64,000 bases of DNA from the NCBI GenBank assembly GCA_030549775.1, contig CM060180.1:79949672-80013671 (forward strand). Direction: 5' to 3'. The position numbers were made by a program, and so were the translations under genes. Position 1 is the first letter of the stretch. Each line of letters starts with the position of its first letter. Shown piece after piece: positions 21,100-34,000 of the stretch. The DNA comes from Tamarix chinensis (taxonomy: Eukaryota > Streptophyta > Magnoliopsida > Caryophyllales > Tamaricaceae). Below the pieces are notes generated by a model that was not told the origin of the DNA, ran no database searches, and was given only the letters and a program-made list of their open reading frames with translations.

Positions 21100-22845
21100 T
21101 TAGAGCTTAAATAAATAGGGTAAAGGGTTGAGAGGGTCTAGGGTTCAATCTTAGGCTAGTGGTGACAGGCAGCAACGGGGGTGGTGCACGGCGGCGGCGA
21201 CGGTGGCCGGAAAAAGAGAAGAAAAGGGAAAAAGATGAATTCTTGGAAAAGAAGAGGTAGAATGAAGGTAGGGGTTGAGGTGATTATGGTTGCCTAGAAG
21301 GAGAGGAACAGAATGACGGTGGTGGCACACGCCGGTGGTGGTGGCCGAATGGGGAAGAAGAAGAGAAAGAGAGGAGGAGAGGGAGGAAGAGGAAAAGAAA
21401 GGTAGAGAAGGGTCTACAGAACATAATGGGAGGTGTAGGAAGCAGTGGTAGCGGCAAGATTGGTGGTTAAAGGCGGCACGAAGGGCGGCGGAGGTAAAGA
21501 ATGGGTTGGTCGAGGGGGCTACTTCACACAGTCGGGGTGGCTTGTGCAGGAAGAATCAAGGGATATGGGAGGTGTAGTTAGTTAGAGGGCGATGCAGGGA
21601 AGACTTAGGTAGGTAGAGAAGGCGGCGAAGTTGGCCAACGGCGGCAGTAGAAGCATCTGAAGTGGCAGCGGTGGCAAGGTTCGGAATTTTTTGGGTAGGG
21701 ATCAAAAATTCTATGCAGGGCTCATTATGGGGATATTTATAGATTTTAGAAGGGAGGTTAGGGTTCTGTGGGTCGGCTAGGGGGTAATGTAGGTAGGGTT
21801 TCAGTCACCGGCGGAAACAAAAGCCGACGAAATTTAAATCAGGCAGTGGGTGGTTACGTAGAAATAGAAGGGTCATGCGCAAGAATGAAGGGAGGTGGGT
21901 CGGGTAAATGTGGTCGCTGAAATAGAGGGAAGAGAAAGGGAGGAAAATGGCCGGTCAAAAGGGCAAGATCGGCAGCGAAAAACTAGGGCATTGGGCGGTG
22001 GTGTTACAGGTCGATGGCGGGAAGGAGGAAGAAAGGGTTGTGTGGACCGGTCGGCCTAAAAAAAGAAAAGAAAGAAAAGGAGAAGGAGGACTGGACCGGG
22101 CGATGGCATTTAAAGAGATGGGATGAAACGCAGTGTCTAGAGGGGAAAAGGGGATAAAGCGCAGTGTTGGGCTGTTGAAAGAAAGAAAGAAAAGAACAAG
22201 AATGGGTCTTGGGCCATGGGAGAAGGAAAGAAAAGGGAGAGGGCGATGCACCGTTGGGCTGTCGAAGGAGAAAGGAGAAATAAAAGGAGGCGGGTCGTGG
22301 TGAGGAGAAAAATAAGAAGGGGATTGGGCCACCGACAGGCCCAATCGGGAAGGATAAGAAAAAGAAAAGAAGAAAAAGAAAAGAAAAGGAAGAAAGAAAA
22401 GAGGAAAAAAGGAAAAAGAAAAATAATGGGTTAGGTTAATCAAATTAATTGGGATATTTAAAAATAATAATATTTAAATAAAATAATATTTAAATATCTT
22501 TTTAGGCTAAGTTAGGGTTTTTGAAAGGTTTTTCATCAATTTCATTTTAATTAGCAAAACATCCTAATTTTCTTTAATTAAATTATTTATAAAATTTATA
22601 TTAATTTGAAACTATTTTATCCTCCTTAATTTAAATAAAATAATTTATTTCATTAATTTTCAAAATAAAATCCTTAATTAGCTAAAATACCCAAATTTCT
22701 CCTAATTAAAATACTAATAAATGTTTTCTTGATTTACCCTAATTAATTTCCTTTTATTTTAATAAAAATAATTTATTAAATTAATTTTTCTAATAAAACC
22801 TTATTTAACTATAATTTTTAAAATTAGAATGTTTGGGCCATTTCA
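21100..22845. other. Purine-rich non-coding region
   Basis: The plus strand is strongly GA/GGA-rich with GGCGGCGGCGACGG-type patches (21190-21210), then AT-rich from 22440. A possible minus-strand TATA box (CTATAAATATCCCC) lies at 21731-21744. Probably LTR or leader DNA of an unidentified element; the long frames on both strands are compositional. Confidence 0.5.
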
Positions 22846-22849
22846 TATG

Positions 22850-23105
22850 GATACACTAGAATAGACCTTCATGCATAACTGAGATAATATGGAATCTATC
22901 ATGTTTGGTTTTGCATCATAATCACATAGGGTTTATTAACAATTACTTAGTCCTTTAAATTATACCATTTCCTTATTCATGTAATGACACAGGTCAACAT
23001 CTAGCCAACATTTTGATCAATAACAAATTAGTCATTTAATCTAATATCTAAATACTAAATTTTATCTTTTTTTGTCATTCATACAATTATTTCCACCCTT
23101 ATCTA
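22850..23105 (-). repeat. E3 3' LTR, outer fragment
   Basis: It matches 36610-36920 of the 5' LTR, including CATCTAGCCAACATTTTGAT. It is separated from the rest of the LTR by the LINE. The outermost roughly 600 bp of the LTR are missing at the left. Confidence 0.8.
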
Positions 23106-23180
23106 ATTATTATTTTTTTGATAAGTAAAGAAAAAATTTATAAATAGAACAACTGAAAGGCTAAGGTTACAACCAACTCA

Positions 23181-23738
23181 TTACATGATCAGTCTATGAA
23201 TACAAAGCTGCCATTGTTGAAAGTTGCTCTTACGATCCAAATGCAAACATCTACTAGCTATAATAAAACTAATGTCACGTAGCAAGCTACTAGGAGTGTG
23301 GACTGCAATACGAAAGATTCTTGAATTACGTTCATACCAAACTAAAGCAACAAAGGTGACAAAGGTAGCACATAAAATAGCCTTCTTCTCCTTCGGTTGT
23401 CTCGTAGAGCGTGCCAAAACTTTAATCTCTTCATCCCAAGAGCATATAGCATCACGACGATGAAACACCATTCTTATCTTACTCCATATCCCCTAACTAA
23501 AAGCACATTCTATGAATAGATGTTGGATAGATTCTTCTTTATTTTCATCACAAAGCACACATGTTGAGTCATCTAAAAGACCCAAATTCTATAATCGCAC
23601 CTTGGTAAGCAATCTCTCATGAATAGCAAGCCACATAATAAATTTATGCTTAGGAGTAGCAATAGAACACCAAACTAAAGGGTACCACAAAACCCTTTCC
23701 CTTCGATAATGTAACACATTATAATCCTTGCTAATTGG
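23181..23738 (-). pseudogene. LINE ORF2 C-terminus (zf-RVT region)
   Basis: Minus-strand reading gives the typical end of plant LINE ORF2. A decayed first part holds a C-x2-C type CVLC...SIQHLFIECAFS zinc-binding stretch (23500-23720). The open part (23471-23181) has LVWYERNSRIF, the usual W.ERN.RIF signature. Broken in the upstream part by several stops. Confidence 0.75.
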
Positions 23739-23740
23739 TG

Positions 23741-25050
23741 TGACCGTAGCCGGAACGCAATTTAAACCCTCTTGTTATCAATTGTAGCACTGACAAATAA
23801 GGGTATCGTTCTAGATCGGAGATTGAGAGGGTTCACCTCTATTTAACTAACTTGAAAATAAAACTAAAACTAAAAATAAAAATCCTAAATAACACAAAAT
23901 AAATAAATAAGAAAAATATAAATGGCGGTTATAAAAATAATAAAGGAGTAAATAGAATAAAGTAAACTAATAATAATAAAAATAATGAAAATAATGAGAA
24001 ACGTGCAGATATGAAAAATATGTTAGGGAAATAAAAATCCACCACTGGATTAGGTCGTAATATAATATTTATTTCTAAGTCATCTTTAATCGTGAGAAAG
24101 AGATCGACCAAGTTGCATACCAAACGCAGATCCATACACCTTATATTACTTCCCTTAATTAATTAATACGACAATGTGCCTATATTAACCCTATTAAATA
24201 CTAGCAGTATAGCAGCAACAAGCGACTCCTATATTTAACTAGATTTCATGCATTAAGTGTAAGTGGAAGACTGTCAATCTAAGTACCCTGACTAGTACAA
24301 AACGCATGTCTAGTTGTATTTCCTTTCCTTAACCCACACGTATCGAAACATTTTACCACTTCGGTTAGAATCACAAAACGATTAGCTGAATTGTTATCTA
24401 ACCTAGCTACAATTTATACATATAAATTCTAGTATATTTAGATGGCCACCTAGTAGGCAAATAATCCTACATACTTTCACTTATGAGGAACCAGAACAAG
24501 GCATGCACCAAATAAACTATACTTGACAGAATCATACATATAAACGATAGCAATTAACATAGAGTCAAGAAACAATCTCACGAAACAAAGAAAATAAAAT
24601 TATAATTCAAATTCTAATCCAGGATTTCAATTTATTCCCTAACAATAAATAATCAGCCACTCATAATAATAGAATTAATTACACAGAAATATATCTCTAA
24701 AATATAAATTAAAAATAAGAGAAAGAAATAACCGAAATTAATTTTGGATAAAAGATCAAGAATTTATTCAGATAAAAATTAATTTTATCTGAAATAAATT
24801 CTACCGGTATAAATTTTCCTCTAATTTTCTTCCTTCTTTGCCTTTATTTCCGTGCACTATTTATTTTCTTTTTCTTTTTTTTTGGCTCGCTGATGGCTGA
24901 CGATTCGTGTGACCATTTGCTGCCGCACTGCCTTGACTTCTGTGCTGCTGCATCAGGCCTGTTTGTTCGGCCGAGCCTCCTCTCTGCGCTTCGCCTTTCT
25001 CCCGATCCTATAAAGGCTCTTTTCTTTTTGGCCTGCGGCTCTGCCGCCTC
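23741..25050 (-). repeat. LTR piece of the TGACCGTA family (family B)
   Basis: From TGACCGTAGCCGG it matches the LTR at 57456 (AATAAGGGTAT, the AATAAATAATAAG block, TATTTAACTAGATTC, ACCTAGC(T/A)(A/G)CAATTT). It keeps the inner (3') end of that LTR in minus sense but lacks its TGATGAATAC start. It is joined at about 25050 to an E7-type LTR in the other orientation. Confidence 0.75.
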
Positions 25051-25860
25051 CTTATAAGTATTGATGTTAATTATAGATTATTGCATTTAATTGTGTGTTA
25101 TTGCAATTATGTAGATAGTATAAGGTAGGAGGATTTGATGACGGAATTAGGGTTTTGGATTTTGAATTCATGATTCTAAATTAAATTTAATTGAATTGAT
25201 GGACGGAATTGAATGATCTCGCATCATAGATTAAGAATTTAAACTAATTAGACTGATCACCTATCTAGTTTAGATCTTAATCTACACTAGGATAACGGAA
25301 TTAATACGTAATTGTTAATTAACGTATCCAGAGTAGCAAAAGATTAATTGTTAATCTTGTCCATTAATTCGTACGATTGCATGATCCGAGCTTATGTGAT
25401 TATGGTCGTAGTTGACTGCTTTCCATTCTTAATGCTGCCATTAATTGAATCTAGTGTTCTTAACCTAGATTATTAATTGGTTAGATGATAAATTGAGAGC
25501 TTATTCAATTTATTAGAATTAAGAGAAGGCAAAGAGATGAATTATTATGAGTTTCTATAGGTCAACGTTAAATCATTTAGAATCTTTCATTTCTCCATGA
25601 TTATTTGATATCCTAATTCCATAATCAATACCTTCCTGTCCTTATTAATTAATTAGTGAGTACAATGTTTTATTATTTATCCATAGTTTAGATATTGATG
25701 ATAGAATTATATGTTATTGCATAACCGGGGTTTTAACATCGATTACGGATTTATTGATTATATATCATTCCTTGTGGGTTCGACTCCTTCTTGCCATATA
25801 CTACGTATTTGGGAATTAGGATTTATTTATTAAATTTATTGTGCATACGACAGTGCATCA
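25051..25860 (+). repeat. E7-type LTR piece in opposite orientation
   Basis: Reverse complement of about 48353-49165. Several percent of bases differ, so it is older than E7. It ends with the LTR terminus CAGTGCATCA at 25860 and is followed by LINE sequence instead of a primer site, so it is a 3' or solo LTR end. Its upstream half is missing and replaced by the family-B LTR piece. Confidence 0.85.
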
Positions 25861-26274
25861 CACATTAAAATCTCCCAAAAAAACCTATGGAAGTTGTGGT
25901 CTCGGCTAGTTACAAAGCTAACTCCAAAGGGATTTTCTCGCAACACCCGTATTAAATGCATAAACAAAACCAGCCACAAAAGACACGCCCCCACTAGCTC
26001 CAACAAAATTACAAAAAATACATTGGTCGGTTAACCCCAAGAGAGACACATACCATACATTTGGATCCCAAATTCTCCCATTACTGTGGGATTGATAATT
26101 ATTTAAAAATGACCAACTCCTAACCAACTGAGATGCCACCACCTTTGATTTACCCACCTTAACCCTAGTTTCAACAAGACCAACAAGCGAACACCCACAC
26201 TTCTTTATCCATTCTGGCACTTCTTTCTGCTTGAATAGATCATTTATTTCTCGCACATTCCAACAAGCTAACAT
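25861..26274 (-). pseudogene. LINE ORF2 endonuclease domain
   Basis: Apurinic-type endonuclease of L1-clade LINEs: LACWNVREINDLFKQKEV at the start, LVGLVETRV with the metal-binding Glu, GRIWDPNVW, then VSFVAGFVYA and, after a stop, the GDFN motif right at the junction with the LTR piece (25861). It nicks target DNA in active LINEs. Here it is cut short just after GDFN. Confidence 0.85.
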
Positions 26275-26289
26275 AAGGGACTTGGATCA

Positions 26290-27693
26290 AGTAATGAGAC
26301 ACCACCCAAGCCTCCATCATCCCCCATGATCTCCTCCTCGTTCCTCCTTTGAAGAATGTGGAACATTTTCCTTAGCGACATATTATTATGGATAGATGCA
26401 GACCGTAAGACATATGGTGATCTAGCTGGTGCAACACGCTTTGGACCCTGCAGAACTTCTTGGTAATTTTCCAGGGTTAGCACCTATTCCTGATCTGAAG
26501 CTCCCGGAAGAACTCGTCCTCCTACCTATCTTCTATCCCTCACTACCTTCCACTCTTGATTTTGCCGTGAAACCCCTCCCTATTTAGGATTAAGCTTCGG
26601 ATACACACTCGCAGCATGGGAAGGCACCGCACAGACTGGACAAAAGGAAGGCTCCCACTCAAACACCACCAGCTGTGTTAGGATTGAACCATCAGAATCA
26701 CGAATAACTACCGACTCACAACGGCTTCTTGGTATCTACCTCCACTAACACATGCGGAAAATTAGTCATGTCCTTCCTGAGAGTAATGGTGTCCGAGCAT
26801 AAGGGGGTGCGAATAGAGCTAAAAATCATACTCAGAGACTTTGGGGACCAATACTCTAATGGAAGGCCCGGAAGCTTGATCCATAGCGGCACAAACTATA
26901 GTTCTTCCCTTGAAATCTTCATACGACACTGCCATCTTTTGAGAATTAATGGACGGCCAAAAAATGTCTAGTTTTTCTACATGATATAATCACGATCTTC
27001 GGCAGATTCGAACTTGAACACAAAAGCATAATCTTCATGACTTAGCAAACGAGGCAGCGGAATACCAAACCATTGCAATTTAATAAAACCCAGCATCTGT
27101 GAGTAGGAAGGAGAATACCCATAGACATAACCAATTAAAGAAAACTTCCATTCAGCCGATTCATGCTCCACATCCTCTTTTTCCAAAGAAACAACCACCT
27201 TCCCCTCCTCAATGCATGGTGGGACGTAAGAAAGCACCATGCATTGATTGGGATTCCTATTCATGGTCACACGATCCCTCCAAGAAAGTCCCTCCTCTTC
27301 CACTGCCCCTGCGCCGATATTAGTAGTACCAGAAACATATCCATGCAGCACATTAGGTTTAAGAGCCTCCTACAGAGCTGCCGTGGTTGGAATAGGAAGG
27401 GGAAAAGCCACGCCATCCCTCGAAGAGAAACCCTCCTCTTCCACCACCCCTGCAATGAAACCCTGATCCCCAGAACCAGATCCCTACATTGCACAAGGCG
27501 TTGTGACCACCTACGAAACGACTTTGGCCGGAATATGAGGGGACAAAGTCACTCCACTAATGATGCAATCCTCCTTCGCGACCTCTATACCCTGCTCTAG
27601 AGAACCTTCGTCCTTGTCCGATCCATCCAGACCTACTAAGATCGAAGCCATATGCCCCTCAGCAGAAATCGACCTCTTCTTGTTTCGAGCCAT
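26290..27693 (-). pseudogene. LINE ORF1 (DUF4283-type nucleic-acid-binding protein)
   Basis: Start chosen at the ATG at 27693 (MARNKKRSISAEG). A DUF4283-like domain lies at about 27200-26977 (WKFSLIGYVYGYSPSY ... WFGIPLPRLLSHEDYAFVF). A zinc knuckle near 26597-26655 reads CPVCAVPSHAASVY, the last Cys replaced by Tyr. The tail (26483-26290) is polar. Several stops interrupt it. In active LINEs ORF1 coats the RNA. Confidence 0.75.
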
Positions 27694-27740
27694 GGAACCA
27701 GTGTGGAACCCTAACGGCACGTTCCAGGCGCTTCTCACTT

Positions 27741-30217
27741 TTATCATCCAATTACTTATCATCTCACTTTTTCTTATTGAGTGATGGACTGTGCAACACC
27801 CCATAGTCTTACATATAATGGAATCTTATCCATATAAGAGACATAAATTATAGGCCAAAGCCAATCACAAAAGCAAACATAAGTTCAGGCTAAAGCCAAT
27901 TACCAGAATGGACATAAGTCCAAGTCGAAGCTAAGCAATATGGACATAAGTCCAAGATGAAGCCAAGGACCTAGTTAACTTAACCCTTTAGTATCAATAC
28001 CCCCTATTACATCATTAGTGTCTAGAATAGGTAGGACTGGGACCTCTTAAGATCCCACCCAGAATCACAAATAAACTCCCAAAAGTAGATTAACCCTTGG
28101 TAGTTAATCAAGGATCGAGTAACCCATACCCATACACAGCTTGATTGTCTTTCTCTTTATGTGATTATTATATTATTCATAAGGATAACTAATCATACAA
28201 GGCCCACAAGAAAGCAAGAAAAGAAATTTCCATGTTTATTCCATATCAATCCTTTCCTTTCCATTTTCCCAAACATGTGGGTTTCTATTTATTCTTGTGT
28301 AATATTATTCATACCTATCAAAATATTTTATTCAAGCATATTTTATGCTTCATTGTTCTTTTCTCAAGGACCTTTACATTTCATAGGTGGACCTTTACAT
28401 TATGATCCATTTAATCCTTTTATTAGGCCATTAATTTATGATAATTTTTTTTATTTTATCACATTAATAATCATATGATAGGCCCAAACATAGCTTTAAA
28501 GCATAACCAAACTAAAAGAATACAAACCGCACAAACCAATCAAACTAGTCGATTGGTTGCACTAACCAGTAACCAGTCTATCGATTAGGGTTGACTAGCC
28601 AATCGCTTTGACTCAACCAGACCATGTTTTTCCTCAAACCAGTAAACCATCTTAGGCAAACCAATCAACTATTCATAGAACAATCGATAGGTTTTAAGTA
28701 GAGAGCAAGACCAAGGTCTCTATAGGGATATAAGTTGATAGGTGGGTCAGCTAACTAATTATTCTAAGAAGTAGTCGATCAGTTTGACTTAAATAGTCAA
28801 TTGGTTTTCATTACAACAGTGTCAAACCATTAGTTTCATGCATATTTTTACTTGTAAATCATCCTTAATGACATGAAAATGTATATCAACATAGTCTAAC
28901 ACATTTTCATCTAAATTAACTTACATATCTCAGCATTGAATCACCAAATCATATTTGTATCAATTTTCATGATTTTTAATCAAATTATACAATCTATCCA
29001 TCCAAATCACCTATATAAGCTATATACAGTCATTCCAACATATAGAATCTACTTAAAGGAACTCAATCATGTAAGACCACTCACAAATTATTTTAGAAGC
29101 AAGAATCACTTACTTGATGCGGGCAGAATTTCCCTTAAACTAGAATTTCCAATATATGAAAATATCAACTTTTAAAACCTTAAAATAAAAATCTTAAACA
29201 TAGAATTTTGCACAAAACCATATTAATTTTTGAATTTAAAGTTGAAGGAAAAGAAATCTATACCACACTTAGGATAAAAATAAGGAAATACTTAGTTGAA
29301 CCACTCAATATTTTTCCCAAGTCTAACTCTTCTTTTCTTAACAATTAAAATAAGAGAGAGCTAGAGAAAGGATCATAAAAGTGTAATAAGTTTGACCACA
29401 AGGTTTGAACTGTAGAAAAGAGGGTAGGTGAATAAAAATATTTAAGGATTTCGATGGTTGAAAGGAAGGAACACAAAAAGGGTGATTGGGGCTATTTATA
29501 GCCAACTAATCAAGAGGAATAACAAAGGGTTCAAGAAAATTTTAGAAACCCTAGAAATTACCATTTGAATTTGAACTAAACAAACAGATTTTGTTTGAGA
29601 TATACTGACCTTTTCTCCAGAGCTCAAATGGTGTTTCCAGAGAATATAAATTAATTAGGCAAGAATTATAATACACAAGAGAGGTAATGGAAGATTAGCT
29701 CAGAAGGAATCTTCTATCTTCTCAAAATCATGCCTCAGATTAAAATTTTGGTCTCAAAAATGTGCAGAGGAGAGAGGTGGAAGAACATAACACTGAGGTT
29801 GATTTCCCACTTAATTGTCCCAATCTACTTCCAAATCGATCATAGGAAATATTTTAGGCTAAATAAAATTGGTAAGAATCTCTTAGAGATACTCTAACAT
29901 GGGTTGGTAACATTCCATTTAAGTATAAAAAATTAAGTTCAAAAAATATACCGAGCTTGACAAACATGTTGATAAGTTTGGGCCTACCGGTTGACTATTC
30001 TACAAACCAATCGATCAGGTTAGTCGAGAAAACTTAATTTACTAAAACGATGAACCACTCGATTAATTTGTCTGAAAAAATTCATAAACTCCATTTTTCA
30101 ACCTTTGTTCCAAACAAAATTTGTCCCAAACACATTCATAAAATTAAATCAAAATCAAAGGCCTAAAAATTTACATAATTCTCATTCAAAATGTTAACAA
30201 AAATATGGGTTATTACA
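27741..30217 (-). repeat. E3 3' LTR, inner part
   Basis: It matches 37030-39521. It ends inside at GGGTTATTACA next to the polypurine tract. It holds a minus-sense TATA box at 29493-29500 and a cluster of CAATCGAT/CGATTGGTT words (28540-28810, 29985-30070). Open frames here are chance. Confidence 0.85.
29493..29500 (-). promoter_or_regulatory. TATA box of E3 3' LTR
   Basis: Minus sense TATAAATA followed by GCCCC. The same box is kept in the 5' LTR at 38831-38838, although the two LTRs have diverged widely. Confidence 0.6.
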
Positions 30218-30236
30218 GCACTACCCCCTTAAAGAG
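30218..30236 (-). other. E3 polypurine tract
   Basis: On the minus strand a run containing AAGGGGG lies directly next to the LTR inner end TGTAATAACCC. It fits the plus-strand priming site. Confidence 0.75.
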
Positions 30237-30365
30237 GTTATGTCCCCAAATTCTATAACAATCCAATCACATCATTACACATAAGGTAAAACGCACATCA
30301 CATTCGTGTTCATAAATAAGGGTTACTACTCTCTTTAATAAAAATGGTTACACTAAGGTAACATG

Positions 30366-31860
30366 CTAAGAAAATAACTTTGGATACTTGGCTTGAATTT
30401 CCTCCTTGGTCTCCCAGCTAGCCTCCTCTATACCATATTGTAACAACAAAACCTTTACTAACATGATGGTTTTAGTATGTGTCTCTTTCATCTTTGTGTC
30501 CAAAATGCTCGCCAGTCTCTCTTTATACGTCAGAGAGTCATCGAGCTCTAGCAACTCTGGTTAGATAATATGTGAAGGATCCTCTACGTATAACCTTAGT
30601 TGCTATATGTGAAAGATGTTATGCACACATGAAAATTCCATTGGTAGAGCTAAGCGATAAGTGAATTCACCAACATGGTCCAAAATCTCATATGGTCTAA
30701 TGTACCTCACACTGAGCTTACCCTTGCTACAAAAATCATGACTCCTTTGGTGGGAGAGACCCTTAAATCTGTCACTACATTCATCTTCTTATATCAGCGT
30801 ACATCTTTTGTAAATCCTAGGATGCTCTGATCTAGTTTTAAATCAAACAAATGTTCCTAGTCATCTCCTGAATCATCTCAAGTCCCAACATGAGCATATC
30901 GTAGATGTCATTCCAACATGAAGGACTAGGATAATTTCTCTTATATAAGACTTTAAAAGGTACCATCTGGATACTATAGTGGTAACTATTGCTTTAGAAT
31001 AACTCAATCAAGTCTAGACGGTCTTCCCAACTTCCCACAAAGTCTAACACACAAGCCCGAAGCATGTTCTCCAAAGTCTAAAAGGTCCTCTCTATCTGAC
31101 CATCTATGGCTAGGTGAAAAGTTGTACTTATCTTCTGTTGAATACCAAAAGTGGCTTGCAACTTTGCCTAGAAGTGTGATAATAACCTAGATTCTTGATT
31201 GGACACAATGTCCTTAGGAACTCTATATAGTCTCACCACGTGATGTCTATAGGTTTTGGTTAGTTACTCCATGTTCCATGCTACACTTTAATTGGAATGG
31301 TGGCTAGTTTTCAAGTGTCTTTTGCATATATAAGAAAATATGTTTCTCAAATGTGGAAGGAGGTAAATCTAACAATCTATGATCATGAAGATGCTCTCAC
31401 ATGATTTATATAATATCATGGAAAAAGCTTTCCAATAATTTGGAGTGGGGCCTTTAATGCTCCGGTATTGGAATCCAAATGTTCTATTTGATGATATGGA
31501 GTGGAGAAGAATGTCATTATAGGTTACACTACCTAAAATTACCTTTAGCTTAGTGGTCATTTGATGTACTAAATAGGATAGGAAAATACTTGGGCATTCC
31601 CATTTGAGATGACATGATCGCTTTGACACGTAGTTGTATATATTACCCACTTTCATCAATATGAACACAACTAACATAGTCATATGGTCCACAATAACCC
31701 AGATGGAATCAAATCCATTATAGGTCCTTAGAAAACCAATCACAAAGCCTATTGATATGATGCCTCACTTCTACTTGGGAACTTCAAGTGCTTGCACTAA
31801 CCTTACTAATATCTCATGTTTGATATTAACCTTCTGAAAAGTGAAACATCGAGCAAAAAA
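30366..31860 (-). pseudogene. E3 integrase with C-terminal chromodomain
   Basis: Minus strand. The integrase core is near 31743-31600 (GFLRTYNGFDSIWVIVDHMT) and is followed by decayed stretches. A chromodomain is at 30554-30366 (YKERLASILDTKMKE ... VKVLLLQYGIEEASWETKEE). Chromodomains on integrase guide insertion to marked chromatin in chromoviruses. Many stops and frameshifts; no function. Confidence 0.82.
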
Positions 31861-32289
31861 TTCTACCACTTCCTCCTTCATGTGGGGCCACCAATATACC
31901 TTCTTAAGGTCTTTATATAGCTTATCCCCTACAGAGTGGACAAAGTAAGGAGTATAATGTCCTTCCTCAAGGTTCTTCCTCTTAAGCTCAACACATCCTT
32001 TTGGTACACATCTTCTATCATAGTATCTGATACTACCATCCTCATGGATCTAGAATCCTTCAGCTCTGCCTTCTACAATACTAGTCTAGATTCTCTCGAG
32101 CTTGACACCACTAACTTGGTTAGCTCAGATCTCCTCAAATATTGAAGGTGTAATGGTGAGTATACTCATTATCGCCTCCATACTTTCAATGGTGATCAGT
32201 ATAATCTTCAATTTCCTAATTCCTTGGCATAGATGATTTGATAATATGATCATGCCCAAAGAATGTGATGTCTTTCAACTAAGTGCATC

Positions 32290-34000
32290 CACCACATTGA
32301 CATTACCTTTATGGTAGGTCCGTTCAAGGTCATAATCCTTGACCAATCCAATCATTGATGTTGTCTTAAGTTCAACTCCCATTGAGTGAAGATGTACTTG
32401 AGGATTTTATAGTCAGTGTAGAACTTACATTGAACTCCATAAAGATAATGCCTCTGGATATTAAGAGCAAAAAGTACCACAGCAAGCTCTAAGTCATGCA
32501 TTCGGTAGTTTTATTTATGCTACTTCACTTGTTATGAGACATAAGCCATCACTCTTCCATGTTTCATTAGCATGCAACTAAGTCCATGCTTGGAAGCCTC
32601 ACTATACACCTCAAAACGATCATACCCACTTGGTAATGTAAGCACCAGGGCTGATGTGAAATGCCTCTTTAACTCCACAAAAACTTCACTACACTTCTCA
32701 TTCCATTGAAAACGTGTATCATTCTTCAAAACTTGGGTCAATGGTAGAGTAATCTTGGAAAATTCTAGCAGCACATTGATCTTACCCTCATGGTAAATTA
32801 ATTTCAAGTGTAATCCTTAACCAATTTTTACCATCAAGGTTGTTTTAGGTTCAACTCCTGCTTGGTGAAGATGTACTTTAGGCTCCTATGGTTAGTATAG
32901 AATTTACACTGAACTTCATAGATATAATGCCTCCAAATCTTAAGGGCAAACACTATTGCAACAAGCTCTAAGTCATGCATCGAGTAGATATATTAATGTG
33001 GCTTTAGTTATCTAGAGGCATAAGCTACTACCCTTCTATGTTGCCTTAGCACGGAACCCAGCCCATTCTTAGATACATCACTATACACCTCAAAACCATC
33101 AGACACACTTGGTAATATGAGCACTAGGGCTGAAGCTAAATGCCTCATCAACTCCTCAAAGGCTTCACTACACTTCTCATCCCACTGGAAACATGTATCC
33201 TTATTTAATAGTTAAGTTAACAATCATGCTATTTTGGAGATATATGCCATGAACCAATGTTAGTAACTAGCTAACCCTAGAAAACTACACACCTCCTTAA
33301 TAGAAGTAGGAGCAGGCCACTTAGAAATAGCTTGAATCTTAGCAGGATCTACTGCCACTCCATCTTTAGAGATCACATGGGCAATGAAATCCACTTGATC
33401 TAACTAGAGCTTGCACCTTGAGTAGATGAGGATGTCATCAATGAACATTATGACAATCTTATCTAAGAAAGGATGGAAGGCATGGCTCATAAGGGACATG
33501 AAAGCTATTAGGGTATTAGTGAGTCTAAAAGGCATTACTATGAACTAATAATGGCCATACGTATCAATAAAGTAGTTTTAGGGAGGTATTATTATTCTAT
33601 AATCACTTAATGGTAGCCTAATTAAAGATCAATCTTGGAGAAAACCTAACTCCCTTAAGTTAATCTAATAAGTCATCTATCCTTGGTAATGGATAACAGT
33701 TCATCATCATCTAGCTTAGTCCTCGTTAATCGATGCACAACCACAAGCTCCCATACTCCTTCTTTATAAACAACCATTACGCTCCCTACAAAGATATGCT
33801 TGGTTAGATATAACCCATCTCCAAAAGCTCCTTTTACTAAACCTTAAGTTTTTCCATGCCTATAAGTGTTATATGATATGGAGCCTTAGATACTAGCTCT
33901 GTCCCTAGTAATATACCCACAGTGAACTTAACTTCTTAAATGAGTGGAATTATTAGAATCTCCATAGGGAATACATCAAGAAACTCACTGACCATTGTTA
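32290..34000 (-). pseudogene. E3 reverse transcriptase and RNase H
   Basis: Minus strand. Reverse transcriptase with FIDDILIYS (33421-33450, a YxDD variant). RNase H-type sequence occurs twice: FEVYSDVSKNGLGSVL near 33050-33110 and FEVYSEASKHGLSCML at 32570-32620. Heavily interrupted. Confidence 0.82.
32327..33290. repeat. Tandem duplication of the E3 RNase H segment, period about 480 bp
   Basis: Blocks such as CTATACACCTCAAAAC, GGTAAT(G/A)T(A/G)AGCAC and CTTCACTACACTTCTCAT recur 478-480 bp apart in the same order. The units have diverged strongly, so the duplication is old. Confidence 0.82.

Larger units (their letters stand above)
23106..27740 (-). mobile_element. L1-clade LINE (non-LTR retrotransposon), interrupted
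   Basis: Minus strand: ORF1 (27693 downwards), endonuclease of ORF2 (26274-25861), then an LTR composite (25860-23741), then the zinc-binding C-terminus of ORF2 (23738-23181). A short T run at 23111-23119 on the plus strand would be the poly(A) tail. The reverse transcriptase itself is absent. It sits in the E3 3' LTR, whose sequence resumes on both sides. Confidence 0.85.

Noticed and set aside
21955..22443. 162-residue minus-strand frame rich in Pro, Phe and Ser
   Set aside because: Purine-rich strand makes stop codons rare on the complement; no domain or start context.
26729..27600. Plus-strand frames opposite LINE ORF1
   Set aside because: Shadows of the minus-strand LINE ORF1, which has recognisable domains.
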